Positions 1 through 7,569 of a stretch of 43,199 bases of DNA are shown here, piece after piece. The position numbers and the translations under genes are program-made. The DNA comes from UBA1081 sp045639185. GTDB lineage: Bacteria; Bacillota; Clostridia; Oscillospirales; Acutalibacteraceae. Numbering within the stretch: the first letter of the stretch is position 1; every line of letters starts with the position of its first letter. The notes under the pieces are model-generated. The model ran no database searches and was not told the origin of the DNA. It worked only from the letters and a program-made list of their open reading frames with translations. Location of the stretch: contig JAZUCO010000026.1 in assembly GCA_045639185.1 (NCBI GenBank), positions 1-43,199 of the forward strand, written 5' to 3'.

Positions 1-59
1 GAAGCCACAACTTCGAGACCAGCTCTTACAACTAATGATTTAGCTTCTAAAATGTCCAT
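1..59 (-). CDS. Class II aldolase/adducin-like protein, N-terminal fragment
   Basis: Only the first 19 codons are in the window; the gene runs off the left edge. The start is ATG at 59, preceded by AGAGGTG about 6 bases upstream. The visible N-terminus (MDILEAKSLVVRAG) resembles the start of class II aldolase/adducin proteins (fuculose-phosphate aldolase type), in which an 'EAK.LV..AG' helix precedes the Zn-binding core. The gene lies 14 bases downstream of the aminotransferase gene ending at 74 and shares its operon. The family call rests on a very short segment plus context, so it is tentative; catalytic residues are outside the window. Confidence 0.5.
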   Translation of the reverse strand, partial: MDILEAKSLVVRAGLEVVA

Positions 60-73
60 AAGGGCACCTCTTA

Positions 74-1561
74 TTATTTATCGTACTGCTTGAGAGCAAC
101 GTTTGCAAAAACCTTGTCAAATCTTCTGAGTGCTTCGTCAATGAGCTCGGGTGTGTAAGCAGCTGATGTGTAAAGTCTTGAACCTGCAAGAGTTACGAGA
201 CCTTCTGCCATGTATGCTGCACCGAAGTGCTGCATTTCCTTCTTTCTTTCGCTTGTTGCTGAAAGAACATTGGGAATTGTCCAGGGTCTTGCCCAGTCAA
301 CACAGAAGTGCATTGTACCGACAGTTTCAAGATGACAAACTGAACCCTGATTGAATGCTACGAAGGGAAGATTGTACTTCTTGATGAGTTCCTGAAGACC
401 CTTTGTGAGTCTGTCACCCATCTGACCTGCATACTGACAAGCATTCTGCTTATCGATTGCTTCAAGAGTGTAGTAACCTGCAACACATGAAATGGGAGTA
501 GCAGCCATTGTACCGCCCATAAATGCTTTCTTAACCTTTTCGCCTGATGAATCAAGACCTGAGCCAAGATACTTCATATATTCCTTCTTACCGCCGATAC
601 CGCCTGCACCGGGATATCCGCCTGCGATTACTTTACCGAAGATTGTAAGGTCAGGAGAAACACCGAAGTAACCCTGAGCACCAGCCATACCGATACGGAA
701 ACCTGTAACAACCTCATCAAAGATAAGAAGTGCACCGTACTTACGGCAAAGTCTTTCAACACCCTTGTTGAAATCGTAATCGATGGGTCTTGTACCACTT
801 TCGGGACCGATGGGTTCGATAAATACAGCAGCTGTTCCGCCTGTGAACTGATTTCTTCTGAGAACTCTTTCAAGTGAGTCAAGATCACCGGGGAAGAATT
901 CCTGTGTGTGCTTATAAAGGTAAAGAGGTACGCCGTGTGACTGTGTGAACTTTGAACCGGGAACACGGATACCGTAACCAAGCTGATCTGACCAACCGTG
1001 GTATGCGCCACCCATTTTAACAATGTTCTTATTCTTTGTAGCAAGTCTTGCAACACGAATTGCTGCCATACAAGCTTCTGTACCTGAACCGAGCATACGG
1101 AACATATCTACAGAGGGAACACTGTCAACAATCTTCTTTGCAAGTTTGTATTCAAACTCGTGGAAAAGACCTGTTGAAGGACCGCAAGTGTTGAGAAGAT
1201 CAATAACCTGTTCACGTACTTCAGGGGGATTTGAACCGAGAACTGTGGGGCCGCCTGCCTGAAGGAAGTCGAAATATTCGTTGCCGTCAATGTCATAAAG
1301 CATCATACCGTCTGCCTTTGTAAATACAAGGGGGAACGGATAGTTGAAAGCAAGGTTGTGCTGAACACCACCGGGAATAACTGTTTTTGCTTCGTCAATC
1401 ATTGCCTTTGATTTTACGCACTTCTTGCCGTAGTAATCTTCCTCGTATGCTTTAAGAGCTTCGGGTTTGATTGAATAAATAGGCTGTGCAATAAGTTCGT
1501 CAAGCTGCTTTGTAACTGCAGCTGCATCATGGTAATTCGAAATAGCGAATCTTGTATCCAT
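74..1561 (-). CDS. Class-III PLP aminotransferase, glutamate-1-semialdehyde aminomutase-like
   Basis: The 495-residue fold-type I PLP enzyme resembles glutamate-1-semialdehyde aminomutase. Visible motifs are GSGTEA (158-163, cofactor phosphate region), YHGW (187-190), the FDEVVTGFR segment with Asp282 for the pyridine nitrogen, and FGKVIAGG with Lys310 as the Schiff-base lysine. True HemL is about 430 residues; this protein has an N-terminal extension of about 50 residues and no heme-pathway genes nearby, so it is more likely a catabolic or biosynthetic aminotransferase/aminomutase acting with the downstream class II aldolase. I chose ATG 1561 because GGAGG lies 7-8 bases upstream; an in-frame ATG at 1591 has no such site. 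A TTGACA/TACAAT promoter lies at 1596-1624. The substrate is unknown. Confidence 0.85.
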   Translation of the reverse strand: MDTRFAISNYHDAAAVTKQLDELIAQPIYSIKPEALKAYEEDYYGKKCVKSKAMIDEAKTVIPGGVQHNLAFNYPFPLVFTKADGMMLYDIDGNEYFDFLQAGGPTVLGSNPPEVREQVIDLLNTCGPSTGLFHEFEYKLAKKIVDSVPSVDMFRMLGSGTEACMAAIRVARLATKNKNIVKMGGAYHGWSDQLGYGIRVPGSKFTQSHGVPLYLYKHTQEFFPGDLDSLERVLRRNQFTGGTAAVFIEPIGPESGTRPIDYDFNKGVERLCRKYGALLIFDEVVTGFRIGMAGAQGYFGVSPDLTIFGKVIAGGYPGAGGIGGKKEYMKYLGSGLDSSGEKVKKAFMGGTMAATPISCVAGYYTLEAIDKQNACQYAGQMGDRLTKGLQELIKKYNLPFVAFNQGSVCHLETVGTMHFCVDWARPWTIPNVLSATSERKKEMQHFGAAYMAEGLVTLAGSRLYTSAAYTPELIDEALRRFDKVFANVALKQYDK

Positions 1562-1595
1562 TTTTGTACCTCCATTAATTAAAATATACAAATAG

Positions 1596-1624
1596 ATTGT
1601 ATAACAAATTTATCCTGATGTCAA
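1596..1624 (-). promoter_or_regulatory. Sigma-A promoter for the aminotransferase operon
   Basis: On the minus strand TTGACA (1624-1619) is followed after 17 bases by TACAAT (1601-1596), about 35 bases upstream of the ATG at 1561. It is divergent from the promoter at 1673-1701. Confidence 0.75.
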
Positions 1625-1672
1625 ATAGTTTTTTATATTTTTTATATAAATATATAAAAACAATATTTACAC

Positions 1673-1701
1673 TTGCTTTATATCATTTTTTTTGATATTA
1701 T
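1673..1701 (+). promoter_or_regulatory. Sigma-A promoter for TSCPD/nucleosidase pair
   Basis: TTGCTT (1673-1678), a 17-base spacer and TATTAT (1696-1701), placed 31 bases before the ATG at 1733. Confidence 0.65.
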
Positions 1702-1732
1702 ATTTCCATCAAATTACAAAGGAATTGATATT

Positions 1733-1987
1733 ATGACATATGATTTCAGAACACGAGGTGTCTGTGCAGCAAAAATTACATTTGAACTCAATGACGGTAT
1801 TGTTTCAAATGTTCAGTTTATGGGCGGATGCAACGGCAACCTTAAAGGAATTTCAAAACTTGTTGACGGAATGAAAGCTGAAGACGTTATCAAAAAGATA
1901 AAGGGTACAAAGTGCGGATTCAAAAACACATCTTGCCCCGACCAGTTCGCAACAGCTCTTGAACAGGCAATCAGCGAAGGAGAATAA
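1733..1987 (+). CDS. TSCPD domain-containing small protein (TIGR03905-like)
   Basis: This 84-residue protein carries the literal TSCPD motif at residues 66-70 and four cysteines (11, 33, 61, 68). That matches the small stand-alone TSCPD-domain family of Firmicutes (TIGR03905-like), whose domain also occurs at the C-terminus of some ribonucleotide reductases and in NrdJ-linked proteins. The cysteines could bind a metal; the biochemical role is not established. The start is ATG 1733 with AAAGGA 8 bases upstream; the longer frame from 1673 begins inside the promoter and is rejected. The MTA/SAH nucleosidase-like gene follows after 2 bases, so the two are translationally close and probably co-transcribed. 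Confidence 0.85.
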   Translation: MTYDFRTRGVCAAKITFELNDGIVSNVQFMGGCNGNLKGISKLVDGMKAEDVIKKIKGTKCGFKNTSCPDQFATALEQAISEGE

Positions 1988-1989
1988 AA

Positions 1990-2664
1990 ATGAAAATCGG
2001 TTTTGTTATAGCAGACGAAAATGAGTATTATCCGTTTCTTGCATTTGCAAAAGAAAACGGTGCAAAAGAATCAATAAGAAGAAGTAAAGAAAGTGTTGAA
2101 TTCAGTTATGCAGGTAAAGACATTGTTGCCGTAAAATCAGGAATCGGTAAAGTCAACGGTGCTGCTGCGGCTGCATTCCTTATTGCAGACGACAAAGTTG
2201 ACGCTGTTATGAGTTTTGGTCTTTCAGGCGCAATTTCAGGTCTTTCAAAGAATGATATAGTTGCAGGCACATCTTATACAGAATGTGACTTTGATCTTAC
2301 AGCTATCGGCTATCCTCTCGGTAAAAAACCTCAGGCTGTTTATGTGTATGAAGCAGACAAGACTCTTCTCGAAACTGCACTCAGAGTTGAAGGTATGAAA
2401 ACTGCTGCCTGCGGCTGCGGTGACCTCTTCCTTGCAGATAAAGTAAGAAAAGATTTATACAAAGAAACATTTAATATAAATGAATTCGACATGGAAACAG
2501 GCGCTGAAGCATCAGTATGCCACGATGCAGGCATCCCCTTCCTTGCCATCAGACAGGTAAGCGATACGGCAGATGACACAGCTGCAGACAGTTACAGAGA
2601 ACTTAATGCATCTCAGCCTGCAGATCTTACACTTATTATAAAAAAGATTATTGAATTACTGTAA
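1990..2664 (+). CDS. 5'-methylthioadenosine/S-adenosylhomocysteine nucleosidase-like protein
   Basis: The 224-residue protein has the nucleoside phosphorylase/MTA-SAH nucleosidase fold. It shows an acidic N-terminal segment at residues 9-12, where the family has its general-acid loop, the ribose-binding FDMETGAEA segment (166-174; Glu169 corresponds to the ME motif), and RQVSD with Asp192 at the position of the catalytic aspartate of MtnN. Enzymes of this type cleave adenine from MTA/SAH and recycle methylation by-products. The sequence between the motifs is divergent, so a different nucleoside substrate (for example a futalosine-type compound) is possible. The ribosome site AAGGAG overlaps the end of the TSCPD gene. 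No clear terminator follows. Confidence 0.75.
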   Translation: MKIGFVIADENEYYPFLAFAKENGAKESIRRSKESVEFSYAGKDIVAVKSGIGKVNGAAAAAFLIADDKVDAVMSFGLSGAISGLSKNDIVAGTSYTECDFDLTAIGYPLGKKPQAVYVYEADKTLLETALRVEGMKTAACGCGDLFLADKVRKDLYKETFNINEFDMETGAEASVCHDAGIPFLAIRQVSDTADDTAADSYRELNASQPADLTLIIKKIIELL

Positions 2665-2730
2665 AAAGCTCGCAAAATAGGCATTCTACAAAAATATCAA
2701 AAAAAAATTAAAAAAATTGAAAAAAAGGTA

Positions 2731-2759
2731 TTGACAAACCGAAAAACATGCGCTATAAT
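2731..2759 (+). promoter_or_regulatory. Consensus sigma-A promoter for tRNA-Met/tRNA-Glu
   Basis: Perfect TTGACA (2731-2736), 17-base spacer, perfect TATAAT (2754-2759). The first tRNA starts 40 bases downstream. Full consensus fits a stable-RNA promoter. Confidence 0.9.
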
Positions 2760-2798
2760 AACACACGTTGCTGAACGAAAGACACAACGAAACAACAC

Positions 2799-2875
2799 GG
2801 CGGCATAGCTCAGCTGGCTAGAGCATTCGGTTCATACCCGACAGGTCATTGGTTCAAATCCGATTGCCGCTACCA
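2799..2875 (+). tRNA. tRNA-Met (CAT), elongator type
   Basis: The 77-base cloverleaf includes an encoded CCA. The acceptor GGCGGCA pairs with TGCCGCT (a G-U pair at 1-72, also seen in Bacillus elongator tRNA-Met), with D-arm GCTC...GAGC, anticodon loop TTCATAC (CAT) and T-loop TTCAAAT. The sequence strongly resembles the Bacillus elongator tRNA-Met rather than the initiator. Confidence 0.95.
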
Positions 2876-2902
2876 ACCGACAGCTATGCAAACACTGTCG
2901 GT
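2876..2902 (+). other. Hairpin in the tRNA-Met/tRNA-Glu spacer
   Basis: ACCGACAG (2876-2883) pairs perfectly with CTGTCGGT (2895-2902) around an 11-base loop. It begins directly after the CCA of tRNA-Met and has no T tract, so it is more likely a transcript processing or spacer structure than a terminator. Confidence 0.5.
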
Positions 2903-2909
2903 AACATAT

Positions 2910-2984
2910 GGCCCGGTGGTCAAGCGGTCAAGACACCGCCCTTTCACGGCGGTAACACGAGTTCGATTCTCGTCCGGGTCACCA
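2910..2984 (+). tRNA. tRNA-Glu (TTC)
   Basis: The 75-base cloverleaf has an encoded CCA. The acceptor GGCCCGG pairs with CCGGGTC, the anticodon stem is CCGCC/GGCGG around loop CTTTCAC (TTC), and the T-arm is CGAG/CTCG. It is co-transcribed with tRNA-Met from the promoter at 2731. Confidence 0.95.
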
Positions 2985-2985
2985 C

Positions 2986-3022
2986 AAAAAAGCACTTCGG
3001 TTCTGAAGTGCTTTTTCTTTTT
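2986..3022 (+). terminator. Intrinsic terminator after the tRNA pair
   Basis: The stem AGCACTTC (2991-2998) / GAAGTGCT (3005-3012), with a six-base loop, is flanked by an A run upstream and a T-rich tract (TTTTCTTTTT) downstream. It sits only about 20 bases before the next start codon at 3042. Confidence 0.85.
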
Positions 3023-3041
3023 ATATTTCGGAGTGATTAAA

Positions 3042-4139
3042 ATGAAAAATCTCAAATTCAATAACGGCAGATTCCGTATACTTCAGATTTCAGATATTCA
3101 GGAAATCGCAAATACAAATCCTGACACAATAAATCTCACAAGAGAGCTTATTACAAGAATAAATCCTGACCTAATTGTACTTACAGGTGACCAGGTAAAA
3201 GGCTATGGTATAACTATGCAGAAAGGTGACAGCAAAACTAATGCTGCAATCACACTCAATAATATTCTTGAGCCGATAAAGTCAAGCGGTGTGCCTTTTA
3301 CTGCAGTTTTCGGTAACCACGATGTTTTCGGTGATGCTGATGAAGATTTTCAGTGGAGCATTTATTCTCTCTGTGATAATTTTGTGGGCAAAGATTACAG
3401 ATTTGACTGTATTCCCGTTTGCAATGAAGAAGGCAATACAAAATTCTGCATCTATACATTTGATTCAGGTCTAAAAAAGAATGGCAGATATTCACCCGTC
3501 ACAGACGAACTGGTTGACAGATATATTGCAAAAAGAGATGAACTGTTCAATGAAACAGGTAATTATGTTCCCTCACTTGCATTTCAGCATATTCCCCCCG
3601 CAGATATTTATGATTGTTTTGTTATTGCAGAAAAAGGTGATTACAAAGCATTGCAAGGTGCAGGCAAATTTGCAGAAAATTATTACAGACTCCCCTCTTA
3701 TGCTGTTTCTGCAAGATCTTTTATGGGCGAAAATGCTGCTTCTCCCGATGAAAAAGGCAGACAGGTTGAAGCACTAAAAGAAAAAGGTGATGTTCTCGGT
3801 CTTTTCTTCGGTCACGACCACAACAACAGTTTTGTTGTAAAACACGGAAATCTTGATCTTGGTTATACTCAGGGGGCAGGATTCAACATTTACGGTCCCG
3901 GAATGTGCAGAGGCGGAAGAGTTTTTGACATCTATGAAGAAACTCCCGAAAAATATGAAACATTCACCGTTATGGCCGGTGATATGGATGATTTCAGACC
4001 TGAAAGACCTGTGAAAGAATTCATCTACACACACTCCCCTTCATCAATCAGTGAAGGTATTAAACTAGCAAAGAAAATTCTTATCGGCACAGGTGCTACT
4101 GCAGGTGCAATTGCTCTGATGAAATTGCTAAAAAAATAA
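3042..4139 (+). CDS. Calcineurin-like metallophosphoesterase
   Basis: The 365-residue protein has the metallophosphoesterase motifs in order: ISDIQ (D-x-Q instead of the usual D-x-H), LTGDQ, FGNHD, FQHIP and FFGHDHN. These provide the two-metal site of the calcineurin-like superfamily; the D-x-Q form resembles the Dcr2/purple-phosphatase-like branch. The substrate is unknown. The C-terminus (from about residue 343, LAKKILIGTGATAGAIALMK) is a short hydrophobic/amphipathic stretch that could touch the membrane. ATG 3042 is chosen because CGGAGTG lies just upstream; the longer frame from 2886 would run through tRNA-Glu and the terminator. No independent promoter is obvious, so expression may rely on tRNA-terminator readthrough. 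Confidence 0.85.
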   Translation: MKNLKFNNGRFRILQISDIQEIANTNPDTINLTRELITRINPDLIVLTGDQVKGYGITMQKGDSKTNAAITLNNILEPIKSSGVPFTAVFGNHDVFGDADEDFQWSIYSLCDNFVGKDYRFDCIPVCNEEGNTKFCIYTFDSGLKKNGRYSPVTDELVDRYIAKRDELFNETGNYVPSLAFQHIPPADIYDCFVIAEKGDYKALQGAGKFAENYYRLPSYAVSARSFMGENAASPDEKGRQVEALKEKGDVLGLFFGHDHNNSFVVKHGNLDLGYTQGAGFNIYGPGMCRGGRVFDIYEETPEKYETFTVMAGDMDDFRPERPVKEFIYTHSPSSISEGIKLAKKILIGTGATAGAIALMKLLKK

Positions 4140-4155
4140 TAATTGATTATGTCTG

Positions 4156-4183
4156 AGACGGTTTTTATAAGCCGTCTTTTTTA
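4156..4183 (+). terminator. Intrinsic terminator after the metallophosphoesterase
   Basis: AGACGG (4156-4161) pairs with CCGTCT (4172-4177), extended inward by a G-U and two A-T pairs, followed by a run of T. Confidence 0.8.
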
Positions 4184-4242
4184 TTGTGAATTTTGCATTG
4201 AGCAGCATCAAATGCATTATTTCTCATTGTTTGTTTTGTCAA

Positions 4243-4271
4243 TTGAATTTCGCATTTTACGGTGTTATAAT
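4243..4271 (+). promoter_or_regulatory. Sigma-A promoter for the interrupted permease
   Basis: TTGAAT (4243-4248), 17-base spacer, TATAAT (4266-4271), 28 bases before the ATG at 4300. The promoter is intact although the gene carries a stop codon. Confidence 0.8.
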
Positions 4272-4299
4272 TTCAAAAGTTTGAAACGGAGAGTGAATT

Positions 4300-5598
4300 A
4301 TGATTACAGTACTGATTATTGCTGCGTTAACTTGCATACTTCTTATGGCGGTTGCTTTTTTCAAACCGTCTGTTCAGATAAAAAATTCTCAGGTCAGTAT
4401 ATTCTGGATAGTGCCTCTGATGGGTGCGGTTGCAATGATTCTGACAGGTAATGTTTCATTAAACAATATAATTGAATCATTCACTTCTGACAGTGCTGTG
4501 AATCCGCTTAAAATTCTCATTCTTTTCATTTCAATGACTCTTATTTCAATATATCTTGACTGTGTAGGATTCTTCAGATATCTTGCAGGTAAAGTACTCA
4601 GCAAAGCAGGTAAAAACCAGACAGCACTTTTCTTTTACTTATACGTAACAGTTTCAGTACTTACAATTTTCACTTCTAATGACATTATTGTCCTTACATT
4701 CACACCGTTTATCTGTTACTTTGCATAAAATGCAAAAATCGATCCTATTCCATACCTTGTAAGCGAATTTATTGCAGCAAACACTTGGAGTATGATTCTG
4801 ATTATCGGCAATCCCACAAATATTTACCTTGCAACAAACGCAGGTGCCACATTTGCAGATTATACTCTCAAAATGGCAATTCCCACTCTTTCCTGCGGAA
4901 TTGTTTCATTTATTCTTCTTTTCCTCATCTTCAGAAAAAGACTTCTCCAGCCCATAAACGGTGAAGCAAATAATGAAACTTTAAGTGATAAACCTGCTGT
5001 TATAATCGGTCTTATTCACCTTGCAGGCAGTATCATTATGATGGTAATTTCATCTTATATTCAGCTTCCCATGTGGATAATTGCAGCAGGATTCTGTGTA
5101 AGCCTTTTCATAGTTTCAGGCATCTATTTTGCTATCAGAAAAGCAGGATTTTCTGTTCTTTCATCAAGCGTAAAACGTACCCCCATTGAAACAATACCTT
5201 TTGTATTATCAATGTTTGTTATTGTGCTTGCCCTTCAGAATTCAGGCATTACAGAGTTGATTTCAGGTACTCTCACAAAGGGAAATACCGTACTCAATTT
5301 CGGTGCCACCTCATTCCTTGCTGCAAATCTCATTAATAATATTCCTATGAGTGTGCTGTATTCTTCAATAACAAGTTTTGCAGATTCTGCTTCATATACA
5401 CAGGCACTTTATGCTTCAATCATTGGTTCAAATTTAGGTGCATTCTTCACTCCTCTAGGTGCACTTGCAGGCATTATGTGGACAAGTCTTCTCAAAACAA
5501 GCAACGTAAGAATGAACTTTGCAAGATTCACAAAATACGGCTCAGCCGTTGCAATTCCGTCACTTGCTGCATCACTTATGGCGCTTGCAATTGTTTGA
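4300..5598 (+). pseudogene. ArsB/SLC13-type (ion transporter superfamily) permease interrupted by one in-frame TAA
   Basis: Two segments in one frame (4300-4728 and 4729-5598) together encode about 431 residues of a multi-pass permease resembling the ArsB/NhaD/citrate-transporter branch. Recognisable stretches are NDIIVLTFTPF, IGNPTNIYLA, NNIPMSVL and GSNLGAFFTPLGALAG. The frame is open except for TAA at 4726-4728 (codon 143), lying between FICYFA and NAKIDPIPY; a single base change from AAA (Lys) would explain it. The downstream methionine at 4792 sits mid-helix with no ribosome site, so restart there is unlikely. AACGGAGAG precedes the ATG at 4300, and promoter and terminator are intact. 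The lesion could be a recent nonsense mutation or a sequence error. The substrate (anion or cation) cannot be fixed. Confidence 0.8.
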
Positions 5599-5622
5599 CA
5601 ACAATCAGAACATAAAAAAAAC

Positions 5623-5660
5623 AGCAGTTGCTCAACAAAAAGCAACTGCTTAATTTTTTT
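5623..5660. terminator. Bidirectional terminator between permease and 46-residue gene
   Basis: AGCAGTTGCT (5623-5632) pairs with AGCAACTGCT (5641-5650) around an eight-base loop. An A run lies on the left (5614-5620) and T7 on the right, so it can end transcripts from either strand. Confidence 0.85.
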
Positions 5661-5670
5661 ATAAAAACAA

Positions 5671-5811
5671 TTATTCAACAACAGTAGTTGTTTCTTCTTC
5701 TGTTGTTGTTTCGGGCATCTGAATACCAAGAGTATTCATAAGCTTATCAATAAGATTCATTGCCATTCTGAGAAAATAGTCGAGAGTTACGATAATTTTG
5801 CTGATATCCAT
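5671..5811 (-). CDS. Small protein (46 aa) with amphipathic helix and Thr/Glu tail, unknown function
   Basis: This 46-residue reading frame starts at ATG 5811 with AGAGGTG about 6 bases upstream and a TTGAAA/TATTAT promoter at 5852-5880, and ends just before a terminator. That complete set of expression signals argues for a real gene despite its size. The first 30 residues (MDISKIIVTLDYFLRMAMNL, then IDKLMNTLGI) form a probable amphipathic helix. The last 14 are a low-complexity ETTTEEETTTVVE tail. There is no signal peptide or cysteine. The tail resembles the Thr/Glu linkers of surface proteins elsewhere in this window. I do not recognise a family; a membrane-associated peptide is possible. 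Confidence 0.6.
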   Translation of the reverse strand: MDISKIIVTLDYFLRMAMNLIDKLMNTLGIQMPETTTEEETTTVVE

Positions 5812-5851
5812 TATTTACACCTCTTTTAGTCGGATTTATATCTACACATAC

Positions 5852-5880
5852 ATAATAGCACAGAAAAAATACTTTTTCAA
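5852..5880 (-). promoter_or_regulatory. Sigma-A promoter for the 46-residue gene
   Basis: Minus-strand TTGAAA (5880-5875), 17-base spacer, TATTAT (5857-5852), about 40 bases before the ATG at 5811. Confidence 0.7.
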
Positions 5881-5902
5881 GTCAAAATTTCAAATTATTG
5901 AA

Positions 5903-7378
5903 TTAACATGAAGAGAGAGTTTTGATATATCTCTTGAAGAATGCAAGCGCATCAGGGAAAGATGCTGTTTCGATTCTTTCATTTGTGCCGTGTGTGGTTG
6001 TAAGAAGATTTGTGGGAAGAAGGAAGGGAGAATATCTGTAAACATTATCACAGATGTTCTGATAATTTCTTGCATCAGTACCGCCCATAACAAGGTAGGG
6101 TGCTGCAACGTTATTGTTGTTCATTCTGTAGCATATATCCTCAATAGCTTTGAATGCTCTTGAATCTGTGGGAGAAACATTAGAAGGCTCCTGACCACCG
6201 AGAAGTTCAATTTCAACATTCTTATTCTTGATAACTTTCTGAAGATGAGTCTTGACATCTGCAATAGTCATACCGGGCATAATTCTGAAGTTAACAGCAA
6301 TTGTAGCCTTCTGAGGAAGAACATTAGCCTGAGGGCTGCCCTGTGCCATTGTAACCGCAGTTGTTGTTCTTACAAAAGAAGCTGCAGCAGGAATATTTGA
6401 CATAACAACCTTAAGTGCAGGCTTGAGAGCCTTGATGTTACAGAGCACATTTCTTGCAAGGAAAGATGTATTTCTTCCTACTCTGTCAAGAATACCGTCA
6501 ACAACAGGTGTGATTTCTGAGGGGAACTGATTATTTTCAATATCCTTTATAACATCAGCCATCTGACCGAGAGCTGTGTGTTTGAGAGGTGTTGAAGAAT
6601 GACCTCCCTTTGCAGAAATACTGATCTGATAATCACAGTAACCTTTTTCTGCTATACCGATACCTGCAAGATTTTTATCAATGATACCGGGAACTTTTAT
6701 GGGAAGAATTGCGCCACCTTCGTCGAGTACGCTGTCAAGTCTTACACCGCGACTTTCAAGAAGAGCAGAAATCTTCTTGGCACCATTGTTGGGAGATGCA
6801 ACAACTTCTTCATTGTGACCGAAGCAGAGATACACTGTTCTTTCAGGCTGAAAACCGTCTTCCAGAAGTGTTTCAACTGATTCAAGTACAGCAACAACGT
6901 GATTTTTCATATCAACTGCGCCTCTGCCCCAGACATAACCGTCTGCAACATCACCGCTGAAGGGGTCATGTTCCCAATCCTGCTCTGTACCCGCGGAAAC
7001 AGGAACAACATCCTGATGACCGAGAAGAGCAATAGGTTCAAGGTCAGGATTTTTACCTTCCCATGTATAGAGAAGACTTGCTTTACCTACAATTTCCTTT
7101 TTGAGTGACTTGTGAATGAGAGGATATCTTTCTTCAAAGAGTTTATGAAGTTCATCAAATGCAGACCAGTCAACTTTATCTTCGTCAACATTTGAAATTG
7201 TCTTTATTTTAATAGCATCTGAAAGATTCTTTGTATATCTTTCAACATCAATACGCTCTTCGGGAAGAGGTGATCCTTCCTTAGCAGGAGGCGTGAATTT
7301 TTTTGCTTTTATAAGATTTGCAGCAACTGCAGAGCCTACAGCAGCAACAGCAATACCGGCTTTTACTTTTTTATCCAT
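5903..7378 (-). CDS. M20 family metallopeptidase (carboxypeptidase/PM20D1-like)
   Basis: The 491-residue enzyme has the two-metal M20 signature: GHQDVVPV (His121, Asp123), WGRGAVDMK (bridging Asp156) and GHNEEV (catalytic Glu190, metal-binding Glu191). A His from the MGGTDARNY region near the C-terminus is replaced here by a GGTDAR loop, as in PM20D1-like members. The long insert between the two halves is the usual dimerisation lid. Residues 7-23 are a hydrophobic Ala/Val stretch without a clear cleavage site, suggesting an N-terminal membrane anchor. Such enzymes hydrolyse dipeptides or N-acyl amino acids; the substrate is unknown. The start ATG 7378 has AAGGAGC upstream and a promoter at 7412-7440. 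The gene is divergent from aconitase. Confidence 0.85.
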   Translation of the reverse strand: MDKKVKAGIAVAAVGSAVAANLIKAKKFTPPAKEGSPLPEERIDVERYTKNLSDAIKIKTISNVDEDKVDWSAFDELHKLFEERYPLIHKSLKKEIVGKASLLYTWEGKNPDLEPIALLGHQDVVPVSAGTEQDWEHDPFSGDVADGYVWGRGAVDMKNHVVAVLESVETLLEDGFQPERTVYLCFGHNEEVVASPNNGAKKISALLESRGVRLDSVLDEGGAILPIKVPGIIDKNLAGIGIAEKGYCDYQISISAKGGHSSTPLKHTALGQMADVIKDIENNQFPSEITPVVDGILDRVGRNTSFLARNVLCNIKALKPALKVVMSNIPAAASFVRTTTAVTMAQGSPQANVLPQKATIAVNFRIMPGMTIADVKTHLQKVIKNKNVEIELLGGQEPSNVSPTDSRAFKAIEDICYRMNNNNVAAPYLVMGGTDARNYQNICDNVYRYSPFLLPTNLLTTTHGTNERIETASFPDALAFFKRYIKTLSSC

Positions 7379-7411
7379 AATAAAAACAGCTCCTTTTGTT
7401 TTATAAAAGAT

Positions 7412-7440
7412 ATGATACCACTCAGCACCAAAAAAATCAA
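7412..7440 (-). promoter_or_regulatory. Sigma-A promoter for the M20 peptidase
   Basis: Minus-strand TTGATT (7440-7435), 17-base spacer, TATCAT (7417-7412), 33 bases before the start codon. Confidence 0.7.
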
Positions 7441-7499
7441 CAAAATATAATATTTTATAAAAAAATAATAATAAATCGGACTTAAAACACTTCTGACAC

Positions 7500-7528
7500 T
7501 TGACATCAAAACTTCAAAATTGTATTAT
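7500..7528 (+). promoter_or_regulatory. Sigma-A promoter for acn-icd-rex operon
   Basis: TTGACA (7500-7505), 17-base spacer, TATTAT (7523-7528), 41 bases before the ATG at 7570. I looked for a Rex-type inverted repeat (TTGTTAA...TTAACAA) here and did not find one. Confidence 0.8.
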
Positions 7529-7569
7529 ATATAATGTATTTTAATGTATATTTATAAATGGAGGACATT

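Noticed and set aside
74..1561. Naming the aminotransferase hemL
   Set aside because: The N-terminal extension and class II aldolase partner do not fit tetrapyrrole synthesis.
2886..3041. N-terminal extension of the metallophosphoesterase frame
   Set aside because: It runs through tRNA-Glu and its terminator; a ribosome site favours ATG 3042.
4792..5598. Independent gene for the second half of the permease
   Set aside because: The Met is mid-domain (TWSMILIIGNPTN) with no ribosome site, and the preceding codons keep family sequence in the same frame.
5409..5729. Minus-strand frame across the permease end
   Set aside because: It crosses the terminator and has no ribosome site; the 46-residue gene in another frame explains this strand.
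7379..7569. Rex operator upstream of acn
   Set aside because: No TTGTTAA...TTAACAA-like inverted repeat could be found by eye.
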